From assembly GCA_964651535.1 (NCBI GenBank), contig CAZYYE010000002.1:434001-498000 (forward strand): 64,000 nt of DNA. The letters are read 5' to 3'. The position numbers and the translations under genes were made by a program. This document shows, in pieces, positions 23,763-32,294 of this stretch. The notes under the pieces are model-generated. The model saw nothing but the letters and a program-made list of their open reading frames with translations, did no database searches and had not been told where the DNA came from. Positions within the stretch are counted from its first letter, which is position 1, and every line of letters starts with the position of its first letter. Source of the stretch: Terrimesophilobacter sp964651535 (lineage in GTDB: Bacteria > Actinomycetota > Actinomycetes > Actinomycetales > Microbacteriaceae).

Positions 23763-26675
23763 GTGATCCTTCTCCTCGCGGCATTCACTCTCGTGCCACT
23801 CGTCATTCCCGCGCTTGCCCGCGTGCTCGGGGTTCGGATATTCCTCCTCGTTGCGCTCGTTCCCGCAGCCGCGTTCACGTATACGCTCACTCAGACGTCC
23901 GCGATGATGGCCGGGGCGGCACCCGCCGAATTCCTGCCATGGATCTCGCAATTGCAACTGGACTTGAGTTTTCGCCTCGACACGCTGTCGTGGCTTCTCG
24001 CCCTGATCGTGACCGGGGTCGGTGCGCTCGTCGCGGTGTACTGCACCAAGTACTTCACCGCCGCAGAGGAGGGACTCGGTCGGTTTGCCTCCGTGCTGCT
24101 CGCTTTCACGGGTTCGATGTACGGGCTCGTCATCGCCGACAACGTGTACTTGCTTTTCATCTTCTGGGAAGCCACAACCGTGTTCTCCTACCTTCTCATC
24201 GGCCACTACACGGGGCGCCTCGCGAGCCGCGGAGCTGCCCTGCAAGCACTCATCGTCACTACCGCGGGCGGACTCGCGATGCTCGTTGGTCTCGTCATGC
24301 TCGCCGAAACCGCGGGGACCCCCACTCTTTCCCGTCTCGTCGAACTCGCCCCTCGGGGGACAACCGTGACGATCGCGATCCTGTTGATCATCGTCGGAGC
24401 ACTCAGCAAGTCGGCGATCGTGCCGTTCCACTTCTGGCTTCCCTCGGCAATGGCGGCACCGACACCGGTGAGCGCGTACCTCCACGCGGCGGCAATGGTG
24501 CAGGCCGGAATCTACCTCATCGCGCGACTGGCTCCTGGGTTTGCGGGTAACCCCGGGTGGCAGCCGCTCCTCCTCGGCCTCGGCCTGCTCACGATGCTGG
24601 TCGGCGGATGGCGGGCACTCACCCAGTTCGACCTGAAGCTGCTCCTGGCCTACGGCACGGTAAGCCAACTCGGATTCCTTCTCGTCGTGGCGAGCTTCGG
24701 CACTCGCTCGGCCGCCCTCGCGGGGGTTGCGCTCTTGCTCGCGCACGCGCTGTTCAAGGCCGCGCTGTTTCTCATTGTGGGAATCATCGACCACCGCGCA
24801 GGAACCCGAGACTTGCGAAAACTCAGCGGCCTCGGCCGGGAGGCGCCCGTCCTCGCCGTCACGGCCATCCTCGCGACGGCGTCGATGGTGGGGATCCCGT
24901 TCACCGCCGGATTTGTCGCGAAGGAGGCAGTGCTCAGCGCGTTTCTGGAGGGTGCGGAATCCAACTCGCCGCTCGGCTGGATTGCGCTCGTCGGCGTGGC
25001 TGTCGGGTCGATTCTCACGGTCGCGTACAGCGCCCGGTTCCTGTGGGGTGCTCTCGCTCGAAAAAGCGGGGTCGAGCGGGTTCGCACGTTCAGCGAGAAC
25101 TTCTGGTTCCTACTTTCCCCGGCTTTTCTCGCGGTCGCCGGGATCGTGCTGGCGCCGACGTTCGACGCGGTGGGATCAGCGCTAGCCGGATACTCCTCCC
25201 TCTTCCCGGCCGGCGAGCACGACTACGCTCTCGCCGTCTGGCACGGATTCGACCTCGCGTTTTTCATTTCAACTCTCACTCTCGTCGCCGGGCTCGCACT
25301 GTTTCTTGCCCGCGCCCCCGTCTTCGCCGCGCAGTCTCGGATTCCCGCGACCGTTGATGCCGGAAGGCTTTACCAGCAGCTCCTGAGGGGGCTCGACCGA
25401 TTCGCCGGCCGCGTGACCTCGACCACGCAACGCGGTTCGCTGCCGTTCTACCTTGCGGTGATCCTCCTCGTCATGGTCGGATCCGTCGGCACGACGCTTG
25501 CGCTGAACCGCACGTGGCCGGACTCTCTCCTGCCGTTCGACGACCCTGCGCAACTCGCGGTCGGCCTCATCATGATCGTCGCGGCGCTCGCGCTCGCCGT
25601 CGCGGGGAAGCGCTTTCAGGCCGCGATGCTCGTCGGCGTTACCGGATACGGGATGGCTGCGCTTTTCGCATTTCACGGTGCACCCGACCTTGCTCTTACC
25701 CAGGTACTCGTGGAAACCGTCACGCTCATCGCGTTCGTGCTTGTGCTTCGGCGCCTTCCCGCAAAGTTGGGGAAGGAACACGGCAGCGCACACCGCGTGG
25801 GACGAGCGATCATCGGTGCCGCCGTCGGGCTGTTCATGGCGGTCGTGGCGGTGGTCGCACTGGGTGCGAGAACCGCCTCCCCCATCGCCCTCGCGTTGCC
25901 GGGCCTCGCCCACGAATTCGGGCACGGAGACAACGTCGTGAACGTCGTGCTCGTCGACATCCGCGGGTGGGACACCCTGGGCGAACTGTCGGTGATCGTC
26001 GCCGCCGCAACCGGAGTCGCGAGCCTCGTGTTTCTGAGAAGCCGAACAGACAACCTCCCGCGCACGCCGGAAAGCCGCCGCCGGCAGTCCCTGAGAGCAC
26101 GCCTCAAGCCCTCGAGGGAAGTCGTCGTTGCCGAGTACGTCCCGGGCGTTCAAGACCCATCGACGCGGAACGCCTGGCTGCTCGCGGGCCGAAAACTCGC
26201 GCCGGAGAATCGATCCATTCTGCTGGAAGTCGTCATTCGGCTGCTGTTCCACGCCATCGTCGTTCTCTCCGTCTACATCCTCTTCGCCGGGCACAACCTG
26301 CCGGGCGGCGGGTTCGCGGCCGGTCTCGTGGCGGGACTCGCCCTCGCCGGGCGCTACCTTGCGGGCGGCCGCTACGAGTTGGGTGCCGCAGCGCCGATGG
26401 ACGCGGGGAAGCTCTTGGGAGTAGGGCTCATTCTTGCGGCGGGCACGGCGACGGCGCCCGTCCTGTTCGGGGCCCCGGCGCTCACGTCGGCGTGGTTCGA
26501 GGCGACGGTCCCCCTCCTCGGCCATGTGGAATTCTCCACCTCGACCGTGTTCGACATCGGCGTCTACTTCGTCGTAATCGGCATGGTGCTCGATGTGCTG
26601 CGAAGCCTTGGCGCCGAAGTCGACAGGCAACAGGAGAACGAATCGGAAGCCCTCGAAAGTGGGAGCACGATATGA
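23763..26675 (+). CDS. mrpA: Mrp Na+/H+ antiporter subunit A fused to subunit B
   Basis: A 970-residue multipass membrane protein. Residues 1-770 are the MrpA core, related to complex I NuoL. It carries the proton-antiporter motif around FIFWEATTVFSYLLIGHYTG, the Lys/His helices of VGALSKSAIVPFHFWLPSAMAAPTPVSAYLHAA, and a MrpA-specific C-terminal extension. Residues from about 800 (RSILLEVVIRLLFHAIVVLS, GHNLPGGGFAAGL) are the MrpB/MnhB domain, so no separate mrpB exists. This fusion is common in actinobacteria. It starts at GTG 23763 with GGGAG 7 nt upstream and overlaps mrpC by 4 nt. Confidence 0.95.
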   Translation: MILLLAAFTLVPLVIPALARVLGVRIFLLVALVPAAAFTYTLTQTSAMMAGAAPAEFLPWISQLQLDLSFRLDTLSWLLALIVTGVGALVAVYCTKYFTAAEEGLGRFASVLLAFTGSMYGLVIADNVYLLFIFWEATTVFSYLLIGHYTGRLASRGAALQALIVTTAGGLAMLVGLVMLAETAGTPTLSRLVELAPRGTTVTIAILLIIVGALSKSAIVPFHFWLPSAMAAPTPVSAYLHAAAMVQAGIYLIARLAPGFAGNPGWQPLLLGLGLLTMLVGGWRALTQFDLKLLLAYGTVSQLGFLLVVASFGTRSAALAGVALLLAHALFKAALFLIVGIIDHRAGTRDLRKLSGLGREAPVLAVTAILATASMVGIPFTAGFVAKEAVLSAFLEGAESNSPLGWIALVGVAVGSILTVAYSARFLWGALARKSGVERVRTFSENFWFLLSPAFLAVAGIVLAPTFDAVGSALAGYSSLFPAGEHDYALAVWHGFDLAFFISTLTLVAGLALFLARAPVFAAQSRIPATVDAGRLYQQLLRGLDRFAGRVTSTTQRGSLPFYLAVILLVMVGSVGTTLALNRTWPDSLLPFDDPAQLAVGLIMIVAALALAVAGKRFQAAMLVGVTGYGMAALFAFHGAPDLALTQVLVETVTLIAFVLVLRRLPAKLGKEHGSAHRVGRAIIGAAVGLFMAVVAVVALGARTASPIALALPGLAHEFGHGDNVVNVVLVDIRGWDTLGELSVIVAAATGVASLVFLRSRTDNLPRTPESRRRQSLRARLKPSREVVVAEYVPGVQDPSTRNAWLLAGRKLAPENRSILLEVVIRLLFHAIVVLSVYILFAGHNLPGGGFAAGLVAGLALAGRYLAGGRYELGAAAPMDAGKLLGVGLILAAGTATAPVLFGAPALTSAWFEATVPLLGHVEFSTSTVFDIGVYFVVIGMVLDVLRSLGAEVDRQQENESEALESGSTI

Positions 26676-27199
26676 GCGCCTCCCTCGCCCTCATCGCCAT
26701 CATGGCCGTGCTGTTCGCGGTCGGCGTGTACTTGCTGCTCGAACGCAGCATGACTCGGGTGCTGCTCGGGTTCCTCCTCGTCGGCAACGCGACGAACCTG
26801 CTCATCCTCATCGCATCCGGGCCGGCCGGCGCCGCACCGTTCTTCGGAGCGGAAGGCACCATGGCGGATCCGCTCCCGCAGGCCTTCGTCCTCACCTCCA
26901 TCGTCATCACCTTCGGGATCTCGGCCTTCCTCATGGCGCTCATATATCGCTCGTGGCGCCTCGCCAATGCCGATGTCGTGCCCGACGACACGGAAGACCT
27001 CGCGATCGGCCGGCGCACGGCATCCGTTGCCGCGGAACGCGAGGTTGCAGGTGACGACACCGAGTTTGGCACCCGAGCGGCCGCCGCCGTCTCCACAGCC
27101 GTCGACCTTGACGAACTGGAACGGCTCCAGGACCAGGAGAGCATCACCGAGCAACTGAAGTTGCAGAAGTTGATGGACGAAGCGGAGGACGGCTCGTGA
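26672..27199 (+). CDS. mrpC: Mrp antiporter subunit C
   Basis: A 175-residue NuoK-like subunit with three membrane helices in residues 1-95 (YLLLERSMTRVLLGFLLVGNATNLLIL, LPQAFVLTSIVITFGISAFLMAL). A long charged C-terminal extension of about 70 residues ends with a helical DELERLQDQESITEQLKLQKLMDEAE. The usual subunit is 110-130 residues, so the tail is an unusual addition. The ATGA overlap with mrpA and the overlap with mrpD indicate translational coupling. Confidence 0.94.
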   Translation: MSASLALIAIMAVLFAVGVYLLLERSMTRVLLGFLLVGNATNLLILIASGPAGAAPFFGAEGTMADPLPQAFVLTSIVITFGISAFLMALIYRSWRLANADVVPDDTEDLAIGRRTASVAAEREVAGDDTEFGTRAAAAVSTAVDLDELERLQDQESITEQLKLQKLMDEAEDGS

Positions 27200-28752
27200 G
27201 CGCGCTCACGCCTCTCGTCGTCCTGCTGCCTTTGCTCGGGGCAGCGGCCGCACTCACGCAAGCCAGGCATCCGCGCATCCAAATGCTCATCGCCGTGAGC
27301 GTGCTCAGCACCGTTCTCGTACTGGGGATCGTCCTGCTCGTGGCCGTCGACGCGAACGGCGCCATCGCCATCGAGCTCGGCGGATGGGACGCCCCCTTCG
27401 GCATCGTGCTCGTCGTCGACAGGCTCGCAGCCCTCCTGCTCGTCGTGTCCGCCGCCGTGCTGCTCGCCGTGCTCGTGTTCTCCGTCGGCCAGGGCCTCGC
27501 GGACGGCGACCGCGAGACGCCCGTGTCGATCTACTACCCGACATACCTCATCCTGGCTGCAGGAGTGTTCAACGCGTTCGTCGCAGGCGACCTGTTCAAC
27601 CTGTACGTGAGCTTCGAGATCCTGCTCGTGGCGAGCTTCGTCCTGATCACGGTGGGCGGCACGGAGCTTCGGATTCGGGCAGGCACCGTGTACATCGTCG
27701 TGAGCGTCGTGTCGTCGGTCATCTTCCTCGCCGCGATCGGCCTCATCTACGGGGCAACGGGCACCGTGAACATCGCGCAGCTCTCCGTGCGGCTCGCCGA
27801 CCTTCCTCCGGACATCCAGCTCATCCTGCACGTCATGCTCCTCGTCGCATTCGGGATCAAGGCGGCCGTGTTCCCCCTGTCGTTCTGGCTGCCCGACTCC
27901 TATCCGACCGCGCCGGCCCCCGTCACCGCGGTCTTCGCTGGGCTGCTCACCAAGGTTGGCGTGTACTCGACCATGCGCACGGAAATGATCATCTTCCCCG
28001 GAGATGAGCTCTACACCGCGATCCTCATCGTCGCCGCGCTCACCATGATCGTCGGAATTCTCGGTGCCGTCGCACAATCCGACATCAAGCGGCTGCTGTC
28101 GTTCACGCTCGTGAGCCACATCGGATACATGCTGTTCGGCATCGGCCTCGGCACGGCGGCAGGGCTTTCTGCGACGACGTACTACATCGTTCACCACATC
28201 ACCGTGCAGACGACCCTCTTCCTCGCGACCGGGCTCGTCGAACGTCAAGGCGGGACGACGGGAATCAATCGGCTCGGAGGCATGCTGAAATCGAGCCCGG
28301 TCATCGGCGTCCTGTTCTTCATTCCCATGCTGAGTCTTGGAGGCATCCCTCCGTTTTCCGGGTTCCTCGGAAAACTCGCGCTGTTCGAAGCGGGCGCGCA
28401 GGACGGTTCCGTGCTGTCCTGGATTCTCATCGGAAGCGGTGCCATCGTCTCTCTGCTCACCCTCTACGCGCTTGCGCGCGCGTGGAGCATGACCTTCTGG
28501 CGGCACGCGGACGAAGTTGCCGGCTACGAGAATCCGCTCCCGACTCACGCACCCATGGGCGTCGCCACCGAGGTCCAGACGGCTCGCAGCACGCCGCGCA
28601 TCATGGTGGCGTCGACGGCGGCGATGGTCGCGCTGAGTGTGGCCCTCACTGTCTTCGCCGCGCCGCTGTTCGACCTGAGCGCACGAGCCGGCCAGAACAT
28701 CGACGGCCCCGGCTATTACATCACGACCGTGTTTTCGGGGGCACCCCAATGA
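27196..28752 (+). CDS. mrpD: Mrp antiporter subunit D
   Basis: A 518-residue NuoN/NuoM-like proton-translocating subunit with about 14 membrane helices. Diagnostic segments are DLFNLYVSFEILLVASFVLITVGG, GIKAAVFPLSFWLPDSYPTAPAPVTAVFAGLLTKVGVYS and SDIKRLLSFTLVSHIGYMLFG. The buried Glu and Lys residues needed for transport are present. The GTG start overlaps the mrpC stop. Confidence 0.95.
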   Translation: MSALTPLVVLLPLLGAAAALTQARHPRIQMLIAVSVLSTVLVLGIVLLVAVDANGAIAIELGGWDAPFGIVLVVDRLAALLLVVSAAVLLAVLVFSVGQGLADGDRETPVSIYYPTYLILAAGVFNAFVAGDLFNLYVSFEILLVASFVLITVGGTELRIRAGTVYIVVSVVSSVIFLAAIGLIYGATGTVNIAQLSVRLADLPPDIQLILHVMLLVAFGIKAAVFPLSFWLPDSYPTAPAPVTAVFAGLLTKVGVYSTMRTEMIIFPGDELYTAILIVAALTMIVGILGAVAQSDIKRLLSFTLVSHIGYMLFGIGLGTAAGLSATTYYIVHHITVQTTLFLATGLVERQGGTTGINRLGGMLKSSPVIGVLFFIPMLSLGGIPPFSGFLGKLALFEAGAQDGSVLSWILIGSGAIVSLLTLYALARAWSMTFWRHADEVAGYENPLPTHAPMGVATEVQTARSTPRIMVASTAAMVALSVALTVFAAPLFDLSARAGQNIDGPGYYITTVFSGAPQ

Positions 28753-29360
28753 TCCGCAACGAAAGAGACGACGCGACCAGGGCGGCCGAGAGCCACGGGG
28801 CGCGCACCACTCCACGCGAAGTCCGCGGCAACCTGTGGAAGCAATTGCCGCTGCTCGTCGGACTCGTCGCGCTGTGGGCGGTGCTGTGGGGCAACGCGAC
28901 GTGGCTCACTCTCATCACGGGGATCGTCGTCGCATTGGCGGTCACGAGAGTGTTCTACCTGCCCCCTGCGGAACTGTCAGGCCGCATCAACCCCTGGTAT
29001 GCGCTCGTGTTTCTCGCGCACTTCCTCCTCGACGTCGCCGTCGCCTCGTTCACCGTCGCGTACCAGGCGCTCAACCCCCGGCCGATCCCGCGGTCGTCGG
29101 TGATCGGCATCCAATTGAGGACCCGCTCGGATCTCGTCATGACGCTCGATGCCCTCGCCATGTCGCTCGTTCCCGGCTCCCTCGTCGTCGAAGCGGATCG
29201 GGAGCGGGGCATCCTGTACCTTCACACGTTCGGCACCCGGACGACAGACGATGTCGAGGCGATGCGAAGGAAAGTGCTCGTCGTCGAAGCCAGGATCGTC
29301 CGGGCCATCGGCTCGCGCGACGATCTCGAGCTCATTCGATCTGCGGAGGTTGAATCGTGA
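28749..29360 (+). CDS. mrpE: Mrp antiporter subunit E
   Basis: A 203-residue subunit. A polar N-terminus of about 35 residues precedes two to three membrane helices (LLVGLVALWAVLWGNATWLTLITGIVVALAV, WYALVFLAHFLLDVAVAS) and a cytoplasmic domain with NPRPIPRSSVIGI, SLVPGSLVVEAD and LYLHTFG. It overlaps mrpD and mrpF by 4 nt each. Confidence 0.93.
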   Translation: MIRNERDDATRAAESHGARTTPREVRGNLWKQLPLLVGLVALWAVLWGNATWLTLITGIVVALAVTRVFYLPPAELSGRINPWYALVFLAHFLLDVAVASFTVAYQALNPRPIPRSSVIGIQLRTRSDLVMTLDALAMSLVPGSLVVEADRERGILYLHTFGTRTTDDVEAMRRKVLVVEARIVRAIGSRDDLELIRSAEVES

Positions 29361-29623
29361 ACGACTGGGTATTCATCGCCGTCGGAATCATGCTGACCGC
29401 GGCCGCGTCGATGGCGCTGTTCCGCATCATCCGCGGGCCATCCATCCTCGACCGAATGATCGCCTCCGACATGCTCCTCACCACATTCCTGTGCGCCCTC
29501 GGGGCCGAGATGATCTACAACTCGCACACGCGAACTCTCCCTGCGATGCTCGTGCTCGCCGCAACCGCGTTTCTGGCCTCCGTCGTCGTGGCGCGGTACG
29601 TCTCGAGGAGCGGAAAATCATGA
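29357..29623 (+). CDS. mrpF: Mrp antiporter subunit F
   Basis: An 88-residue subunit with three helices. RIIRGPSILDRMIASDMLLT is the family hallmark. It starts at GTG 29357 overlapping the mrpE stop and overlaps mrpG by 4 nt. Confidence 0.94.
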   Translation: MNDWVFIAVGIMLTAAASMALFRIIRGPSILDRMIASDMLLTTFLCALGAEMIYNSHTRTLPAMLVLAATAFLASVVVARYVSRSGKS

Positions 29624-30024
29624 GCTTCGACGGCATCGCAGACGTGCTCGCGAGTGCATTCCTGCTTCTGGGCGCATTCCTCTCGCTCGCCGCGGGAGTC
29701 GGCCTCCTTCGATTTCCCGATGCGATCGCGCGCATGCACGCCACAACCAAGCCGCAAATTCTCGGCCTGATCTTCATCCTGCTGGGAATAGCCCTGCAGG
29801 AACGCCGCGTTTCGACGATCCTCGTGCTCGTCGCGTTGCTCGTGTTCCAGATGATGACGGCCCCGATCTCCGCCCACATGATCGGCCGCGCAGGTTACCG
29901 AACCGGCATCATCGCTGACGGTTCGCTGCTCGTGGACGAACTGGAGGAGGCGATCGAGCGCGTGCAACAGGAACAGGGCGACGCCGATCACGGGGATCGT
30001 CAGTCCGGTCGATCACGAGAGTGA
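29620..30024 (+). CDS. mrpG: Mrp antiporter subunit G
   Basis: A 134-residue subunit with three helices. GVGLLRFPDAIARMHATTKPQILGLIFILLG is diagnostic. An acidic C-terminal tail of about 30 residues extends beyond the usual end. It is the last gene of the mrpABCDEFG operon, followed 20 nt later by a palindromic repeat and convergent ftsY. Confidence 0.93.
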   Translation: MSFDGIADVLASAFLLLGAFLSLAAGVGLLRFPDAIARMHATTKPQILGLIFILLGIALQERRVSTILVLVALLVFQMMTAPISAHMIGRAGYRTGIIADGSLLVDELEEAIERVQQEQGDADHGDRQSGRSRE

Positions 30025-30043
30025 ATCGGACCGCAGGTCGGCA

Positions 30044-30083
30044 GTCACTTCTGTAACACCGACTCCTGAATGATGAAAGTCAG
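30044..30083. repeat. Palindromic repeat family A, half copy
   Basis: On the minus strand it reads CTGACTTTCATCATTCAGGA then GTCGGTGTTACAGAAGTGAC. It matches the right-arm region of the 14234-14344 element with a few substitutions. The ftsY stop codon TGA is its second to fourth base. Only one arm is present. Confidence 0.7.
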
Positions 30084-30958
30084 GCGACGAGGTTCTGCAC
30101 GAAAACGTGCGGAGTGAATCCGGTGAGGTCGCCGATACCTTCGCCCTGACCGATGAGCTTGATCGGGATGCCCGTCTCTTCCTGCACGGCGAGAACGAAG
30201 CCGCCCTTCGCCGAACCATCAAGTTTCGTGAGCACGAGTCCCGTCACGCCGGCATGTTCGATGAACGCCTGCGCCTGGGAGAGTCCGTTCTGACCCGTCG
30301 TGGCATCCAGCACGAGCAGCACTTCTGCAATCTCGGTCTGCTTCTCGATCACGCGCCGGATCTTGCCGAGCTCGTCCATGAGACCGCTCTTGGTCTGCAG
30401 GCGCCCGGCCGTGTCAATGAGCACGACATCGATGCCCTCGCGTTGAGCGAGTTCGACAGTCTGGAATGCCACGGATGCCGGATCCTGCCCCTGCGCCTGA
30501 GGTTTCACGATCCGCGCCCCGCCGCGCTCCGCCCACGTCGCCAGTTGGTCGACGGCCGCCGCGCGGAACGTGTCCGCTGCGCCCACGACGACGCTGCGCC
30601 CGTGATTGGCGAGAAACTTCGCGAACTTGCCGATCGTGGTCGTCTTGCCCACCCCGTTCACGCCGACGACGAGAACGACGGCCGGCCGCGCCGTCAGCCG
30701 CAACGTCGGGTCGAGGCGGGCGAGGCGCTCCTCGAGGGACTCCCGCAGCATCCGCTTCAAATCCGCCGGGTCCGTCGTGCGGAAACGCTCGACGTTCGCC
30801 CTCAGCTCGGAGACGACGGAGTCCGTGACATCCGGTCCGAAGTCGGCGGAGATCAGGGCATCCTCAAGGTCTTCCCACGACTCCTCATCAATGGTTTTCC
30901 TGGAGAACATGCCACGAAGGGACCCCCCGAGCGACCAGGGTTGTGCGCGCTCAGCCAT
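30080..30958 (-). CDS. ftsY: Signal recognition particle receptor FtsY
   Basis: A 292-residue SRP receptor GTPase. The short N-domain (LRGMFSRKTIDEESWEDLEDALISADFG) precedes the G-domain with GVNGVGKTTT, DTAGRLQTKSGLM and TKLDGSAKGG. It lacks the long acidic N-terminal A-domain of E. coli, as is usual in this group. ATG 30958 is 7 nt after TAGGAT, which argues against the upstream in-frame ATG at 30979. Confidence 0.95.
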   Translation of the reverse strand: MAERAQPWSLGGSLRGMFSRKTIDEESWEDLEDALISADFGPDVTDSVVSELRANVERFRTTDPADLKRMLRESLEERLARLDPTLRLTARPAVVLVVGVNGVGKTTTIGKFAKFLANHGRSVVVGAADTFRAAAVDQLATWAERGGARIVKPQAQGQDPASVAFQTVELAQREGIDVVLIDTAGRLQTKSGLMDELGKIRRVIEKQTEIAEVLLVLDATTGQNGLSQAQAFIEHAGVTGLVLTKLDGSAKGGFVLAVQEETGIPIKLIGQGEGIGDLTGFTPHVFVQNLVA

Positions 30959-30965
30959 GCCAGCG

Positions 30966-30971
30966 ATCCTA
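30966..30971 (-). promoter_or_regulatory. -10 element of leaderless promoter (ftsY)
   Basis: TAGGAT, a 7-nt spacer, then the ATG at 30958. It lies just inside the end of the upstream MFS gene. Confidence 0.5.
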
Positions 30972-32195
30972 GCTGCCAACGAGAACCGGGGATTTCAGGT
31001 ACCGGAAAGACCACACCGTGACGACCGCCACGAGAAGCAGGCACGCCACCCCGAGACCCGAGTAGCCGACGAGTGCGAGCACGGGGCCGGCCAGAGCGCC
31101 GAACACGGCGGCCGTCGAGTTCATGAGCAAGTCGGACACGCCCTGCAGTCCGGCACGATCATCGATCTGGGCCGATTCGGCGACGAGAGTGGATCCGGAA
31201 ATCGTCGATGCCGACCAGCCGATCCCCAAAAGTACGACGCTCACGACGACGAGCGGCTGCGACTCCGCGCCGATCCACGCCGTCAGGAGGGATGTGACGA
31301 GCACACCCTGTCCGAACAGGATGGTGGGGATGCGTCCCCAGCGGTCCGAAAGCCAGCCAAAAAGCGGCGACAGCGCGAACATCCCCGCAATGTGCAGACT
31401 CAACGCGAACCCCACGATGACCAGGGTCGCGCCGTGCCCATACAAGTGCACGGGGGTCATCGACATCATCGCGACCATCGTGGCGTGGCTGAATGCCACA
31501 GCGACAACCGCGTACCTGGCCATGCCATTCACCCGCAAAGTCGCGAACCCGTGCCGTGGCGGTGCACCTTCGCGCGGAGGCGCATTCCTCAAGGCGGTGA
31601 GAAGGGGGTCCGGCCGGAGCCCGAAGAAGTACACGAGCATGGCGGCGATCTGCGCGGCTACCGTGAAGACGAACGGCCCGGTGAGCGTCGGCAACCCGAT
31701 CGCGGAACCGATCGCTTCGCCGGGGTCGATGAGGTTCGGGCCGGCCACGGCGCCAATCGTCGTCGACCAGACCACGAGCGAAAGCTGTCGGCCCCTGTGC
31801 AGAGGTTGCGCCAGGTCGGTCGCCGCGAAACGCGCCTGGAGGTTGGTCGCGGAACCCGCCCCCGCCAGCGCGAGCCCCACGAGCAGAACGGGGAACGAGC
31901 CGATCGCGGCGGCGACCGTCGCAAGCACGGCGCCGAGAGCCGCGACGACGGATCCGAGGGCGAGCGCGACTCGACGCCCCTCCGAGACGGCCGTCCGCGC
32001 GAGCGGCACGGCGATGAGGGCTGCGCCCAGCGTGCTCATGGTCGCAGCCATCCCGGACCATGCGGGGGAACCGCTCACCTCGGACGCGAGAAGCGCGCCG
32101 ACGGACACCGTCGCGCCAAGGCCGATTCCGCCGAGAATCTGCGCGGCGACGAGGGCTCGAATGACGCGCTTCTGCAGCGCCTCCGTTTCCATCAC
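30969..32195 (-). CDS. MFS transporter
   Basis: A 408-residue protein with 12 hydrophobic segments and the MFS loop motif FGWLSDRWGRIP between helices 8 and 9 (the first-half loop is weaker). The substrate is unknown; its shape resembles drug or sugar exporters. It starts at GTG 32195, 6 nt after TAGACT; the adjacent ATG 32192 is equivalent. Confidence 0.87.
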   Translation of the reverse strand: MMETEALQKRVIRALVAAQILGGIGLGATVSVGALLASEVSGSPAWSGMAATMSTLGAALIAVPLARTAVSEGRRVALALGSVVAALGAVLATVAAAIGSFPVLLVGLALAGAGSATNLQARFAATDLAQPLHRGRQLSLVVWSTTIGAVAGPNLIDPGEAIGSAIGLPTLTGPFVFTVAAQIAAMLVYFFGLRPDPLLTALRNAPPREGAPPRHGFATLRVNGMARYAVVAVAFSHATMVAMMSMTPVHLYGHGATLVIVGFALSLHIAGMFALSPLFGWLSDRWGRIPTILFGQGVLVTSLLTAWIGAESQPLVVVSVVLLGIGWSASTISGSTLVAESAQIDDRAGLQGVSDLLMNSTAAVFGALAGPVLALVGYSGLGVACLLLVAVVTVWSFRYLKSPVLVGS

Positions 32196-32201
32196 CGCGC
32201 A

Positions 32202-32207
32202 AGTCTA
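32202..32207 (-). promoter_or_regulatory. -10 element of leaderless promoter (MFS gene)
   Basis: TAGACT, a 6-nt spacer (TGCGCG), then the GTG at 32195. Confidence 0.5.
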
Positions 32208-32294
32208 TTCGTACTCGCGTCTCCGCGAGGGGCCAGTACTTGCTGCACCCAACGCCGACGAAGGACACCAACTGACCCTTCGGGGCGCTCGACC

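Noticed and set aside
26482..28815. Open frame of 777 codons on the minus strand
   Set aside because: Antisense to mrpC and mrpD; composition (Glu/Arg/His/Asp-rich) is that of a shadow frame.
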